A DNA stretch of 64,000 bases, from the NCBI GenBank assembly GCA_938049385.1, contig CALIBQ010000007.1:1-64000 (forward strand). The letters are read 5' to 3'. Each line of letters begins with the position of its first letter. The first letter of the stretch is position 1. The stretch comes from an uncultured Anaerolineae bacterium (GTDB lineage Bacteria; Chloroflexota; Anaerolineae; JACIWP01). Both the position numbers and the translations under genes were made by a program. The notes under the pieces are model-generated. The model saw only the letters and a list, made by a program, of their open reading frames with translations, did not search any database and had not been told where the DNA came from. Shown one piece after another: positions 46,733-56,750 of this stretch.

Positions 46733-47485
46733 TTACCGGGCGCTGCGGGTGGACAGCACGACGGGAACGGTGCGCAGTAAGATGCTGATATCCAGCCAGA
46801 AGGAGCGCTTTTCAATATACTCGATGTCCAGCCGCACAATCTCGTCGAAGCGCAGGCTACTGCGGCCGTTAATCTGGGCGTAGCCGGTGATGCCGGGCAG
46901 AACTTCCAGCCGCCGGCGGTGCCATTCCTTGTACAAATCCACCTCATAGTAAATGGACGGCCGGGGGCCAACCAGGGACATGTCCCCTTTCAGAACGTTG
47001 AACAATTGGGGCAATTCATCCAAGCTGGTAGCCCGCAGGAACTTCCCCACCCGGGTAACATTGTTGCCGTTGTTGGGCTTATAAATGGGCGCATCACCCT
47101 GCGTGAGTTCTTCCAAGCTCTCGCCGTTGATATAGGCTTCGGCGAAGCGGCGGTGGGCGCGGTCGTTATCCGGGTCCACGCGCATGGAGCGGAACTTGTA
47201 GAAGTTGAAGATGCGGCCGTGCCGGCCGACGCGCTGTTGGACGAAGATGGCCGGCCCGGGCGAGTCCAGTTTGATCGCCACGGCGATCACCAGCATGAGT
47301 GGGGCGAAGAGGATCAATGCAGTGCCGGCGACCAGTACGTCCAGCAGGCGCTTGGCGATTTCATAGGTCTGCACAGAGACGATAGCGCGCCTGGTTGGAA
47401 AAGCCGGCGCCATCAGCCGGGATTGTTCCACTGCCATCATCGCACCTCGGTTCCACAATGTAGGTTGAACGCGTTGGCCCAGCAT
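46733..47485 (-). CDS. Initiating polyprenyl-phosphate sugar-phosphate transferase (WcaJ/RfbP-type)
   Basis: 250 residues from ATG 47485, 6 nt after AGGAG; ATG 47440 or 47437 is possible. It has one membrane helix ([20 protein letters not shown]) and the catalytic domain: [49 protein letters not shown] and [15 protein letters not shown]. This is the short PglC/WcaJ-core form. It loads the first sugar-1-phosphate onto undecaprenyl phosphate and so starts a capsule or exopolysaccharide repeat unit. It probably works with the glycosyltransferases at 59-64 kb. Confidence 0.92.
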   Translation of the reverse strand: MLGQRVQPTLWNRGAMMAVEQSRLMAPAFPTRRAIVSVQTYEIAKRLLDVLVAGTALILFAPLMLVIAVAIKLDSPGPAIFVQQRVGRHGRIFNFYKFRSMRVDPDNDRAHRRFAEAYINGESLEELTQGDAPIYKPNNGNNVTRVGKFLRATSLDELPQLFNVLKGDMSLVGPRPSIYYEVDLYKEWHRRRLEVLPGITGYAQINGRSSLRFDEIVRLDIEYIEKRSFWLDISILLRTVPVVLSTRSAR

Positions 47486-47521
47486 GGGAAACTCCTGATC
47501 CCGCTTCTCCAGCCCACTTAC

Positions 47522-47549
47522 AGTATACGCGCGCCAGGTGAAAATACAA
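47522..47549 (-). promoter_or_regulatory. Promoter for the sugar-phosphate transferase
   Basis: Minus strand: TTGTAT (47549-47544), 16-bp spacer, TATACT (47527-47522), about 30 nt before ATG 47485. Confidence 0.55.
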
Positions 47550-47609
47550 TGAAAACACCTGACGCGCTGTATGACAATTTGTTCATGTACGCCCATATCG
47601 GGCGGGGGA

Positions 47610-50600
47610 TCAGGGCGCCGTCCAGTAGCGTATGGTCAGCTTCGGCCTCAGTTCGACGGGGGAGCCTTCTGAGGCTATGAAGTCGTGCTGGACATTGGCG
47701 CTCACCGGCGTTCCGGGACAGCGGATGATCAGGCCGTAATTAGGTTTGGTGCCGGCCACCCACTCCTGCACCATGCGGGTAATGTCCCAGGAGAACCAGG
47801 TGTTCTCCCCCTCGATAAAGACCAGGTCGGTGGGGGCGGCATCGCGGTCATCCGGGGGCAGGTTACAGCCGCCGCTGCCCCACATAACGCCCGCGCGGGC
47901 GTAGACCCACGACGCCTCCGCCGGCACCCATTCGCGCCGTACGGCGTAACTGCCGGCCCAGGTGCCGGCGGGGTTGAAGACATCGGTCGCGAACAGTTCC
48001 AACCGAGCTTCCACGATATGCGCGTTCGCCGGGATGGCGCTTACGTCAAAGCGGAAAAGCATGGACATGCGGTCGCGGTCCCCACCGCGGAAGGTCAGCA
48101 AGGGTTGCCCCTCATAATTGGCTGTGCCGTCCCACGTGCTGATCCAGGTATCCTGCGCGCCGCTGTACCCGCCGCCGCCCTGCTGGAGGACCACGGTGGT
48201 TGGGATGGGTGTGGCCGCCAGCGTGGGCGTCGGTGAAGGGGTGAAGGTATGGGTAACGGTCGGCGTCGGCGTGGGAATGGGATAAAGGCGGATGATGAGC
48301 GGCAGGAGCACGTTCCCCGGCGTCGCAGTAGGCGTCGGTGTGGCCGTGGCGGTGCGGGTCGGCGTCGGCGTGGGGAACGGGCCGGCCGGACAGGTGATGT
48401 TGAGCAGATACGGGCCGGGCGCCGGCGTCCCGAAGCCGCTGAACGTGTCCACTACAATATAATAGGTCTTGGGCGGTGCATCCCGCAGGGTTACAAAAGT
48501 ATCCCCAAACCCGCCGTCCACACAGTTGGCGCCGTAGGGCGCATCTAGCACGAAGACATCCACCTCGGTGGGCGCCACGTAGGATAGCGTCACGGTGATA
48601 TCTTGGGTGACGCTGGTGGTGAGAATATACACCTGCTCTGGGCCGGCCTCTGGCCAGCTTGGGATGCAGGAGTAGGTATCCACGCGCGCCGGCGCGCCGC
48701 GCGTGTCCCCCTGGTACGAGACGCCGCAGGCGGCCGGCACTGCCCCGCTCAGGTCCAGCATACCCGGCGGTAAGGGCGTGTTCGTCGGCGTGGCTGTGGG
48801 CACCTGCGTGCCAGTAACCGTCGGCGTCGGGGTCAGGGTATGTGTGCCGGTCGGGGTGATAGTCGGCGTACGGGTAGGCGTGCCGGTGTGCGTCGGCGTG
48901 CTGGTGATGGTCGGTGTCGGTGTAATGGTCGGTGTGCTGGTAGCCGTGCGCGTGGGGGTGGGCGTCGGCGCCGGCACCCAGTCGCCGAAATTGACCGTCA
49001 CCGTCCAGTTGGCGATGACCGTGACCCACCACTCATCCAGGGTGGTGGACTGGAAGCCGGGCGGGTTGGTCTCCGAGACGATATATACGCCGGGGGTGAG
49101 ACCCGAAAAGCGGTAGGCGCCGTTGGAAGCCGTACCCAGGTCTGCAGGAGCGTGCCGAAGCGGTCTTTAAGGGTAACGGTTGCTCCTGGGAGGCCAGGCT
49201 CGCCTTCATCCTTAATGCCGTTGCCGTTGAGGTCGTTCCAGACCGTGCCGGCGATAATACCGGTGGTAGGCGTAGGCGTGATGGTCGGCGTGGCGGTGGC
49301 GGTAGCCGTCGCCGTGGCGGTGGCACTGGGAGTAGGCGTCACCGACGGCGTGGGTGTACGCGTCGGAGTACCTGTCGCCGTGGGCGTCGCGGTGGCCGTC
49401 GGCGTGGCGGTCGGCGTCGCCGTCGGAGGCGGCGGCAGATACGAGACGCACAGGCGCGGCCGGAAGCTGGTGGTCCAGAACTCCGAGCTGAGCAGGTTGT
49501 ACTGCAAGGTAACCGGACCGGTGGCGATGAGGATCAGGCCGTGGTTATTGGCCGGATTGGCTACCCAGTCGCGCGCCATGTCGGTGACGTTGAACTCCAC
49601 CCAAATACCCTCGCCGTCCAGCAGACGCGTATCAGTGCTGGTGCCCAGACGGTCGGTGCCGATGCCGTTACAGCCAGGCACTGACCAAGGCACTCCTGTG
49701 CGGGCGATCCGCCATGTCACCTCGCTCTCTACCCACTCTTTCAGCACCTGATACGAGGAGACGTAAACGGGATAAGGCTTATCGCGCTGGCTGGCATACA
49801 CAGAAAGCCGCGCATCCACCACATAGCGGTCTGAGGGAATGCTGGAGACATCAAACTTCAGCAGGCTGGCGATGGCGCCGTCGGACTTCAGACGGATAAA
49901 TACGTCATTGCCGCCGTTCAGGTCGGGGGTATAGCCGGAGATGTTGGCATCAATGCTCCCTGTGTACCCGCCGTCCCCCTGCCGGAAGCAGACGGTGGTG
50001 GGGATAGGGGTCGGTGTCGGCGTGTTGGTAATGGTAGGTGTCGGAGTAGGGGTCGGCGGCGTGCCGGTCGGCGTCGGCGTGTTGGTCGCCGTGGGCGTGG
50101 GGGTCGGTTCGGTCAGCCGCTTCAGGATGACGAAGTGGAGAATCTCGTCGCCGTCGCCGTTGCTGTTGATGCGAAAATCGTTGCCGCCCGGCTGGCGGTT
50201 GGCGAAGTGCGCATCTTCCAGGGTGAAGGTCTGGGTCTTCCAGGTATTGGTGTTCGCCTTGGTGACGGTGCCGGCGCTTTTCGTAATTCCGTCGGCCGAA
50301 TCGTATTCCAGGGTCCAGGTATCCGTGCCGCGATCGAAATAGGTGATGGTTACCGAGACGACATTGGAACCGCCGAAGAGGTAGCGGTCATCCACATCGA
50401 AGTACATGAAGGGGTTGCCGGAGGCCTGGTCGGTGCGCCGGCATATCCAGCCCTCTTTCGTGGTGCCCAGGAAAGATTGGCCAGCCTCCACGTTGGGGTT
50501 CTGAATCTGATAGGGTCCGGTGCCGGCCGGCCGCCAGGTCAGCGGCACCGTGCGCCCGCCGGGCGCACCGTTGTCCTGCTCCATGAAGAAGCGGTAGTTC

Positions 50601-51754
50601 CCCCACTGGGGATAGTAGGTGTAGCCGCTCTCGCGCAGTGCCACCCATACATCCGGCGTGTCGTGCACATCCCTGCCCAGATGCGCGTTGGCGAAGCGCA
50701 GGATGGGCCAGATAGAGGTGCCGCCCGAGACATCTTTCAGCACGTTCTCGTCCAGCGTGAGGTAATCGGCGTGCTTGTCCAGGGCATTCAGCATGGCCCA
50801 GTACAGCAGGGTGTCATCCGGCAGGTAAAAGCGGTAGGTCTCAAAGCCGATAGGCACCGTATCGGAGTAGCTGACAGCCGGGTCGTCCAGGAAGGAGCGG
50901 TACTGCGGATGGGATGGGTCATCCCGCCGCAAGGCCTTATCGCGGTCTGGGATCAGGCCGTCCCCCTTGAAACCGACGTAGAGAGTCGCGGCATAGTCGG
51001 CGATGTGCACGCGCTCGGAGTCACTGCGGAAGCGCGGGTAGTGCTGGGTCATCAGGGGCTTGTTCGGGAAGGCCTGGCGGTACCAGGTGATGATGTTTTT
51101 GACTACCTGCTCCCAGGCCCCCTGGTCGCCGTAGCCGGCAGAGATGAGGCAGGCATCGAAATAGTCGGGCGCCGGCTGATTCTCACCGTAGGCGCCGGTA
51201 CTCACCTCCACCCAGGCCACGCGCGGGTCATTGTTGTAGCGCGCCCCGAAGGCCATGATGAGGTTGCGGAAGTTGGTCTGGAACTCCGAGGACCAGTAGT
51301 TCGGGATGGCGTGCGGGTTGCCGTAATAGTCCGTGCAGACGATGGTGGGGATCCAGGAGGGCGAAACGTTGCCGCCGCTGACGCCCTCATAGGAATTAAT
51401 GGCCAGCCCGACCGGCTTGCCGAGCGCAGCTTCCTGCTCGATCCAGGTGTCAACGCGGCTCCAGTCGTAGTAACCATAAGAGGTCTCAATACGCTTCCAC
51501 TGGAAGGCGTAGTGGCCGCCCACAACCACGCCGGGGTAATCGCTGGGGCGCAGATGGGTGCTGTCCAGGAAGACGTATATGCCCGGGTTCGTGATCGGCG
51601 GAGGGGTGACCGCCGGCATCACGTCTTGGGCTTCGTTGAGACGAGGGGAAAGCGCCTCACGGTTATAGATGGCGCGGCCGGCCTGGGCGCCGCCGGCCGC
51701 TAGCAAGATGAGGATCCCTGCCATCAGCAACACGATTCCCAAACGCAGGCGCAT
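47610..51754 (-). pseudogene. Giant secreted GH-like/DNRLRE/SdrD-B protein (paralog 1), frameshifted at about 49131-49136
   Basis: From ATG 51754 (GGAAGGG upstream) with a signal peptide. Order: TIM-barrel-like domain (about residues 45-400; SYDWSRVDTW-type start, VSTGAYGENQPAP, PIGFETYRFYL), a carbohydrate-binding-like domain to about 590, Thr/Pro linker, DNRLRE domain (CFRQGDGGYTGSIDANISGY, LKFDVSSIPSDRYVVDARLS), linker, SdrD-B domain (GTVWNDLNGNGIKDEGEPGL). At the end of SdrD-B the frame breaks: LQTWV is followed by nonsense, while the next frame reads [20 protein letters not shown]. One missing base explains this. The restored chain continues through linkers, a pre-peptidase-C-like domain, LLPLIIRLY and a second DNRLRE domain; about 1380 residues in all. 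Confidence 0.8.
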
Positions 51755-51803
51755 TTCCGGTCCCTTCCTTTCCACCGCGAGCAGGCTCCATCAGGGCACT
51801 GCC

Positions 51804-51832
51804 ATTATACGAACGAACCTTGCGAACGTCAA
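51804..51832 (-). promoter_or_regulatory. Promoter for paralog 1
   Basis: Minus strand: TTGACG (51832-51827), 17-bp spacer, TATAAT (51809-51804). Confidence 0.72.
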
Positions 51833-51851
51833 TGGTAAGAAGAAGGTGTTG

Positions 51852-51909
51852 AAAAAATCTCGAGGCACCCCATCCCCCAGCCTCTTCCCCGCAGGCAGGG
51901 AAGGGGTGC
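51852..51909 (-). terminator. Hairpin plus T-run after paralog 2; REP-like sequence
   Basis: GCACCCCATCCC (51865-51876) pairs with GGGAAGGGGTGC (51898-51909) with one mismatch; an alternative GAGGC/GCCTC stem lies inside. On the minus strand a run of six T (51857-51852) follows. The CCCCATCCCCCAGCCTCTTC text resembles C-rich intergenic repeats common in filamentous phototrophs and relatives. Confidence 0.55.
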
Positions 51910-51977
51910 AATCCCGGACACAGCGGCGCTGTGCCTCTATCCGCCACTGGTTTTATATGACTACCATATCCGCCGGC

Positions 51978-54857
51978 CTAATCCTTCCACAACAGCGGGA
52001 TGAAGCAACGCGCCGGCAGGACCGCGCCCGGCGTGCCAGTCCGGGTAGGTGTCGGAGTCACCGTCCCAGGCATCCAAGCGCCGAAATCAATGGTCACCGT
52101 CCAGTTGGCCATCACCGCCACGATCCAGCTCTCCGCCGTGGTGGCCTGAAAGCCCGGAGGGAAGGATACGCTCAGCACATAGTTCGCCGGCGCAAGCCCG
52201 GCAAACTCATACCGTCCAGTGCTATCCGTAATAATACTGCCCACTATGTGGTAAGCCATGTCCCGCAGGGTCACCGTCGCGCCGGGCAGGCCCGGCTCGC
52301 CGGCCTGCCGCGTGCCGTCGCCGTCCAGGTCATACCACACCACGCCGCGAATGGTGCCGGCCGCCGGCGTGGCGGTGGCGGTGCTGGTAACGCTCGGCGT
52401 AACGGTCAGCGGAGGGGTCTCCGTGGGCAGCACCGTCGCAGTAGGTGTCTCCGTAGGTGTCGACGTGGAGGTCGGCGGCTCCGTCGGTGTGGGTGTCAGG
52501 GTTTCCGTAGGCGTCGGCGTGGGGGCCGCCGGCAGATGGGCCACGCACAACCGAGGCCGGTAGGCCGCCTGGGAGAAATCGGAGCTGTAGAACGTGAACG
52601 TGGTGGCGACCGGGCCGGCGCCCAGCAGGATCAGCCCGTGGTTTTGCTCCGGGTGCTGAACCCAGGTGCCGGCCGGCGCGGTCACGTTGAAATGCACCCA
52701 TACCCGCTCCGCATCCAGGCTCTGCACATCATAGGTCACCGAAGAGCGGTCCACCCCCGGTTTGCTACAGCCCGGCTGTGCCCAGGGGTCGCCGGCGCGT
52801 GCCTGCTCCCAGGTTACCTCTTCCTCCACCCAGGGCCGCAGGACCTGGTAGGGCGAGGCGTAGAAGGGATAGGTCTTATCGCGGGTGACTGCGTAGATGC
52901 TTAGCGTGGCGCTGACGACCTGATGGCCGGCGGGGATGCTGGACAGGTCGAACCGCAGTAAGCTCTCATAGACACCGTCCGATTTCAGCCGCAGATAGGC
53001 GTCGTGTCCCAGGTTCGCGGCCGGCGAATAGGCGGAAATGCTGGCGTCCGCCGCGCCGGTGTACCCGTTCTCTCCTTGGCGGAAGCAAGTCACCGTCGGC
53101 ACTGGGGTGGCGGTGGGAGACGGAGTTGGGGGTGGGGTAGGTGTCCCGGTCACCGGCGTGCCCGTCTCGGTAGGCGTCGGTGGGACCGTCGGGGTGCTCG
53201 TCGGGGCTGGCGCGTAGTGCGTCAACTGCACGAAGTGGATGATCTCGTCGCCGTCCCCTTCGCAGGAGATGCGGAAGTCGGCCCGTCCGCCGGCCAGCCC
53301 GTTCTGGAAGTTGGCGTCGGGCAGGTAGAAGGTCTTCTGCACCCAGCGGTCGGTGCCGGTCTTGACGATGGGTGGGCCGGCGAACTTGATGCCCGTGTCC
53401 GAATCATACTCCAGCCGCCAGGTGTCCGGGCCACTGCCGAAAATATGGTCATAATACGTCACGGTCAGCGAGACCGGATGCGTCGCGCCGAACAGATAGC
53501 GATCGTCAATGTCGAAGTACATCGAGGTATTACCGCTGGCCTGGTCGGTGCGGCGGGTGATCCAGCTCTCCCAATCACTGCTGTTCAGGTACGGGACATC
53601 GCCCTCGACCGGCGCGGCCTCCCGAATCTGGTAGGGTGGGCAGTTGGTCTGCGGCTGGATATGGCAGACCGGCCGATAGGTGATGGCTACGGTGCGGCCG
53701 CCAGGGATGTCATCGCGCTGGTACAGATAGAATGAGTAGTTGCCACGCTTGGGGTAATAGGTGTAGCCGGATTCGCGCAGAGCCACCCATACGCTGGGGG
53801 TATCGTAGGGCGTGCGGCCGATATGGCGCTGGGTGAACTGCAAGATCGGCCACAGGCGAGTGCCGCCGGCGGTGTCCAACAGCACATCCTCCGACAGCGC
53901 GATGTAATCGGCGTGGCTGTCCAGCGCGCTGAGCATCGCCCAGTAGACCTTGGCATCATCGCCCAGATAAAAGCGGTAGGACTCAAAGCCGATGGGCAGG
54001 GTGTCGGAATAACTGATGATGGGGTCTTCCAGGAACGAGAGATAGCCGTAGGAGTAATAGGGGTCTCGGCAGACCATCTTGTCGCGATCGGCCATTAACC
54101 CATTGCCCTTGAACCCGACGCCGCGCATAGCGGCATAATTGGCGATCTCGCGACGTTCGTACTCATGGCCGCGCACGAAGATGGGATAATGCTGGGTCAT
54201 CAGGGGCTTGTTCGGGAAGGCCTCGCGGTAATAGCCGATGATGTTGTTCACCACCTGGATCCAATCCTCGCTGGTATAGCCCAGCGAGGCCAGGCACTGG
54301 TCCATGGCATCATCAATGCCCGGCTGATTCTCGCCGTCGCGCCCGGTGCTGATCTGCACCCATTCGACGCGCGGGTCATTGTTGTAGCGCGCCCCGAAGG
54401 CGCGGATCAGGTTGTGGAAGCCCTGCTGGAACTCGGTGGACCAGTAGTTGGGGACGATCTTACCGCCGCAGAGGATGACCGGTATCCACGCCGGCGCCAT
54501 GTTCCCGCCGGACGTACAGCTATCCACCCCCAACGCCACCACCCGGCCCTGGGCCGCCTCGCCGGCGATCCAGCTATCCACCGCCGACCAGTCATACACT
54601 CCCGGCGCCTTCTCGATATCTTTCCAGGCAAAGGTCATATGTCCACCGGTGAGCAGGCCCGGATAGGTGGAGGAGGGAACATGCCGGCCGTGAAAAAGGT
54701 AGATGCCCGGATTGCGCACCATCGCCTTGGGCGCGGAGGGACCACCGCCCGTGCCGGCCGGCTCCTCCGCCCAGACGTGCACGCGGCCGGCGAGCAGACT
54801 GCCGGCGGCTAGCCCCAGCAGTGCCATCAAGAGCACGACGGGGAATAGTCGTTTCAT
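51978..54857 (-). CDS. Giant secreted GH-like/DNRLRE/SdrD-B protein (paralog 2), intact
   Basis: 959 residues; AGGAGAGAGG precedes the ATG. Signal peptide MKRLFPVVLLMALLGLAAG. Residues 50-400 are the TIM-barrel-like domain: GGHMTFAWKDIEKAPGVYDW, VQISTGRDGENQPGIDD and LPIGFESYRFYLGDD. In clan-A glycosidases the acid/base Glu ends strand 4 and the nucleophile ends strand 7; the two conserved Glu (GENQP, GFESY) fit that spacing. Residues 400-590 resemble a CBM (MYFDIDDRYLFG, DTWRLEYDSD). Then a Thr/Pro linker, DNRLRE (CFRQGENGYTGAADASISAY), a linker, SdrD-B (GVVWYDLDGDGTRQAGEPGL) and the tail ARCFIPLLWKD. Predicted extracellular polysaccharide-active or binding protein; activity unproven. Confidence 0.82.
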   Translation of the reverse strand: MKRLFPVVLLMALLGLAAGSLLAGRVHVWAEEPAGTGGGPSAPKAMVRNPGIYLFHGRHVPSSTYPGLLTGGHMTFAWKDIEKAPGVYDWSAVDSWIAGEAAQGRVVALGVDSCTSGGNMAPAWIPVILCGGKIVPNYWSTEFQQGFHNLIRAFGARYNNDPRVEWVQISTGRDGENQPGIDDAMDQCLASLGYTSEDWIQVVNNIIGYYREAFPNKPLMTQHYPIFVRGHEYERREIANYAAMRGVGFKGNGLMADRDKMVCRDPYYSYGYLSFLEDPIISYSDTLPIGFESYRFYLGDDAKVYWAMLSALDSHADYIALSEDVLLDTAGGTRLWPILQFTQRHIGRTPYDTPSVWVALRESGYTYYPKRGNYSFYLYQRDDIPGGRTVAITYRPVCHIQPQTNCPPYQIREAAPVEGDVPYLNSSDWESWITRRTDQASGNTSMYFDIDDRYLFGATHPVSLTVTYYDHIFGSGPDTWRLEYDSDTGIKFAGPPIVKTGTDRWVQKTFYLPDANFQNGLAGGRADFRISCEGDGDEIIHFVQLTHYAPAPTSTPTVPPTPTETGTPVTGTPTPPPTPSPTATPVPTVTCFRQGENGYTGAADASISAYSPAANLGHDAYLRLKSDGVYESLLRFDLSSIPAGHQVVSATLSIYAVTRDKTYPFYASPYQVLRPWVEEEVTWEQARAGDPWAQPGCSKPGVDRSSVTYDVQSLDAERVWVHFNVTAPAGTWVQHPEQNHGLILLGAGPVATTFTFYSSDFSQAAYRPRLCVAHLPAAPTPTPTETLTPTPTEPPTSTSTPTETPTATVLPTETPPLTVTPSVTSTATATPAAGTIRGVVWYDLDGDGTRQAGEPGLPGATVTLRDMAYHIVGSIITDSTGRYEFAGLAPANYVLSVSFPPGFQATTAESWIVAVMANWTVTIDFGAWMPGTVTPTPTRTGTPGAVLPARCFIPLLWKD

Positions 54858-54881
54858 GTTCTCGGCCTCTCTCCTATGGAA

Positions 54882-54912
54882 AGCCTGGCCAGGGAGTGAA
54901 CCTGGCCAGGCT
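54882..54912 (-). terminator. Hairpin between paralog 2 and the preceding exoprotein
   Basis: AGCCTGGCCAGG-gagtgaa-CCTGGCCAGGCT, a perfect 12-bp stem, 24 bp beyond the stop of the upstream minus-strand gene. Confidence 0.7.
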
Positions 54913-54935
54913 CATGCGAACTGGCTACCGCAGGA

Positions 54936-56728
54936 CTAATAACGCTTCAGCAGGATGGGCAAGACGGCCTGCCTGGGCAGGGTAGGAGTGGGTGTGATGG
55001 TCGGCGTCGGTGTGTCCGCCAGCCGGTCGCCGAAGTTGATGATGTGTATCATGCCGGCGACCACCGGCACCATATAGTTGCTGGGTGTGGTCGAGACGTA
55101 GCCGGGCGGATCAATCTCGATCAGCGCATAATTGCCCGGCGCCAGATTCTCGAACCGATAGAACCCATCCAGCAGGGTCGTGTACGAGCTGACCAGGCTC
55201 CCCTCGCGGTACAGGTTCAGCACGGCGTTGGGCAGAGGTGGCTCGCCCAGGTCCGGCTGGCCGTTGCGGTTGATGTCATGCCAGACGATTCCCTGGATGC
55301 CGCCGGTGGTGGGCGTCGCCGTGGAGGTGCGGGTCGGCGTGGCGGTCGCAGTGCCGGTAGCCGTCGGCGTGCGGGTTGCCGTGCCGGTCGGCGTGATGGT
55401 GGGCGTATGGGTCGGAGTGCCGGTGGCAGCCGTCTTGCATGCGGAACGTTCATCACCCTCAACGATGTGATGGTGGGCGTATGGGTCGGAGTGCCGGTGG
55501 CAGTCGGTGTCGGGGTTGGCGGCGGGATGATGTACGCCAGACAGAGCTGAGGGCGGTAGGCCTGCACGGTGGACTCGGACGATGAGAAGGTGTACAGGGC
55601 GGTCCTCTCCTGACAGCGGTAGGGCTTGACCACCACGCCGTAATTCTCCCCGGGACTGCCGGCCCAGTGCTGGGCCGATTCGCTGACATCGAGGTCAATC
55701 CAATAGTCATTGTCTTTGGTGGGGTCATAACAGCTCAGCACATCGTCCGGCGTGCCGCTCCGGTCCACCCCCACGCCGTTGACGCCCGGCACCGCCCAGC
55801 CAACACCGGTCAGGGCGGAGTTCCAGGTTGCCTGGTCCTCGGCCCAGGGCCGCAGGACCCGATAGGTATGCAGGGTGATGGGAACATTGGTCGGGTTGGT
55901 AGATTCCCGGAAAAGCTTGAGGGTGGCGCTGATGACCTGGGAGCCGGCCGGCAGTTTCCCCGTCAAATCAAACTTCGTGAGGATGCTGGTGTTATCCTCC
56001 GTCTTGGCGTACAGCTTGATGCCGTTGCCGTAATTCGTCGTAGGGAAGGCGATGTCCAGATAGGTGTCAATGTGGCCCGTGTAGCCGCCTAATCCCTGCT
56101 GTAAGCAGATCACCGTGGGGGCCGGCGTGGCCGTCGGGGTGGGCGTCGGCCCGGTGGTCGGCGTCGAGGTTGCCGTCGGCGTGGGCGTTGATGTGGGAGT
56201 TGGCGTCGATGTAGCGCCAGTGGGCGTCGCCGTCGGTGTGGCGCTGGGCGTGAAGGTCCGCGTCGGCGTAGGCGAGACGGTGAAGGTCGGGGTCGGTGTA
56301 GGCGGCGCGGTGGCGGTCAGGTTCAGCTCCGTGGAGCTCGCGGACTGCCACACCCCGGTTTGGTTAGCGTTGACGTTGTTCTCCCATGGGCCAATGCGGA
56401 AATACACTGTATCCCCTGGGTAGGCGCCGTCTTTGCCCGGCTGCGCGTCGTCATCGCCGCGCACATTAATGGTGTACACCGAGGTCTGTGGGCCGGGGGG
56501 CGCCGGCGTGAACGTATACGCTGTCCCGCAGATGACCGGTGTCGTACCGTCCAGCACGTAGGCCGTGATGAGCGTTCCGTCAGGCACGCGCACACCGTTC
56601 ACCAGCACGGTGCCGTAAAAGGTATGCGGGGGCGGCGGGGCGGCGAGGGCCAGGCCGGCCGCGGTGACCACCAGTATCAGGCTGAGAAGCACGGCCCGGG
56701 CGAATAAACACGGTGTCCCAGTTCGCAT
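54936..56728 (-). pseudogene. Secreted DNRLRE/SdrD-B protein, frameshifted by a 74-bp duplication
   Basis: From ATG 56728 (GGGAGG upstream) with a signal peptide. The N-terminal domain (FYGTVLVNGVRVPDGTLITA, YTINVRGDDDAQPGKDG, DTVYFRIGPWENN) differs from the GH-like paralogs and looks like a small Ig-like module. Then a Thr/Pro linker, a DNRLRE domain (CLQQGLGGYTGHIDTYLDIA, VISATLKLFRES) and another linker. There the frame is lost after HTPTIT. The SdrD-B domain continues in another frame (LNLYREGSLVSSYTTLLDGF, FENLAPGNYALIEIDPPG) and ends QAVLPILLKRY. Removing exactly 74 bp (one 37-bp repeat plus the 37 bp between copies) makes one open frame of about 572 residues. Confidence 0.82.
55393..55503. 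repeat. 37-bp direct repeat flanking a 37-bp insert (74-bp period)
   Basis: Identical 37-mers at 55393-55429 and 55467-55503, separated by 37 bp of unrelated sequence (55430-55466). The 74-bp offset is 2 mod 3 and accounts exactly for the frame change in the host gene. Confidence 0.9.
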
Positions 56729-56750
56729 GATGTCTTCCTCCCTTGCCGCC

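Noticed and set aside
49033-49326. Separate small gene inside the exoprotein region
   Set aside because: It is the shadow of the SdrD-B domain in a third frame; composition is Arg/Pro-rich as expected for off-frame reading.
48180-49435. Dense short GT/GC-rich repeats resembling a CRISPR or microsatellite array
   Set aside because: They encode Thr-Pro linkers on the minus strand, vary at third codon positions and lack uniform spacers.
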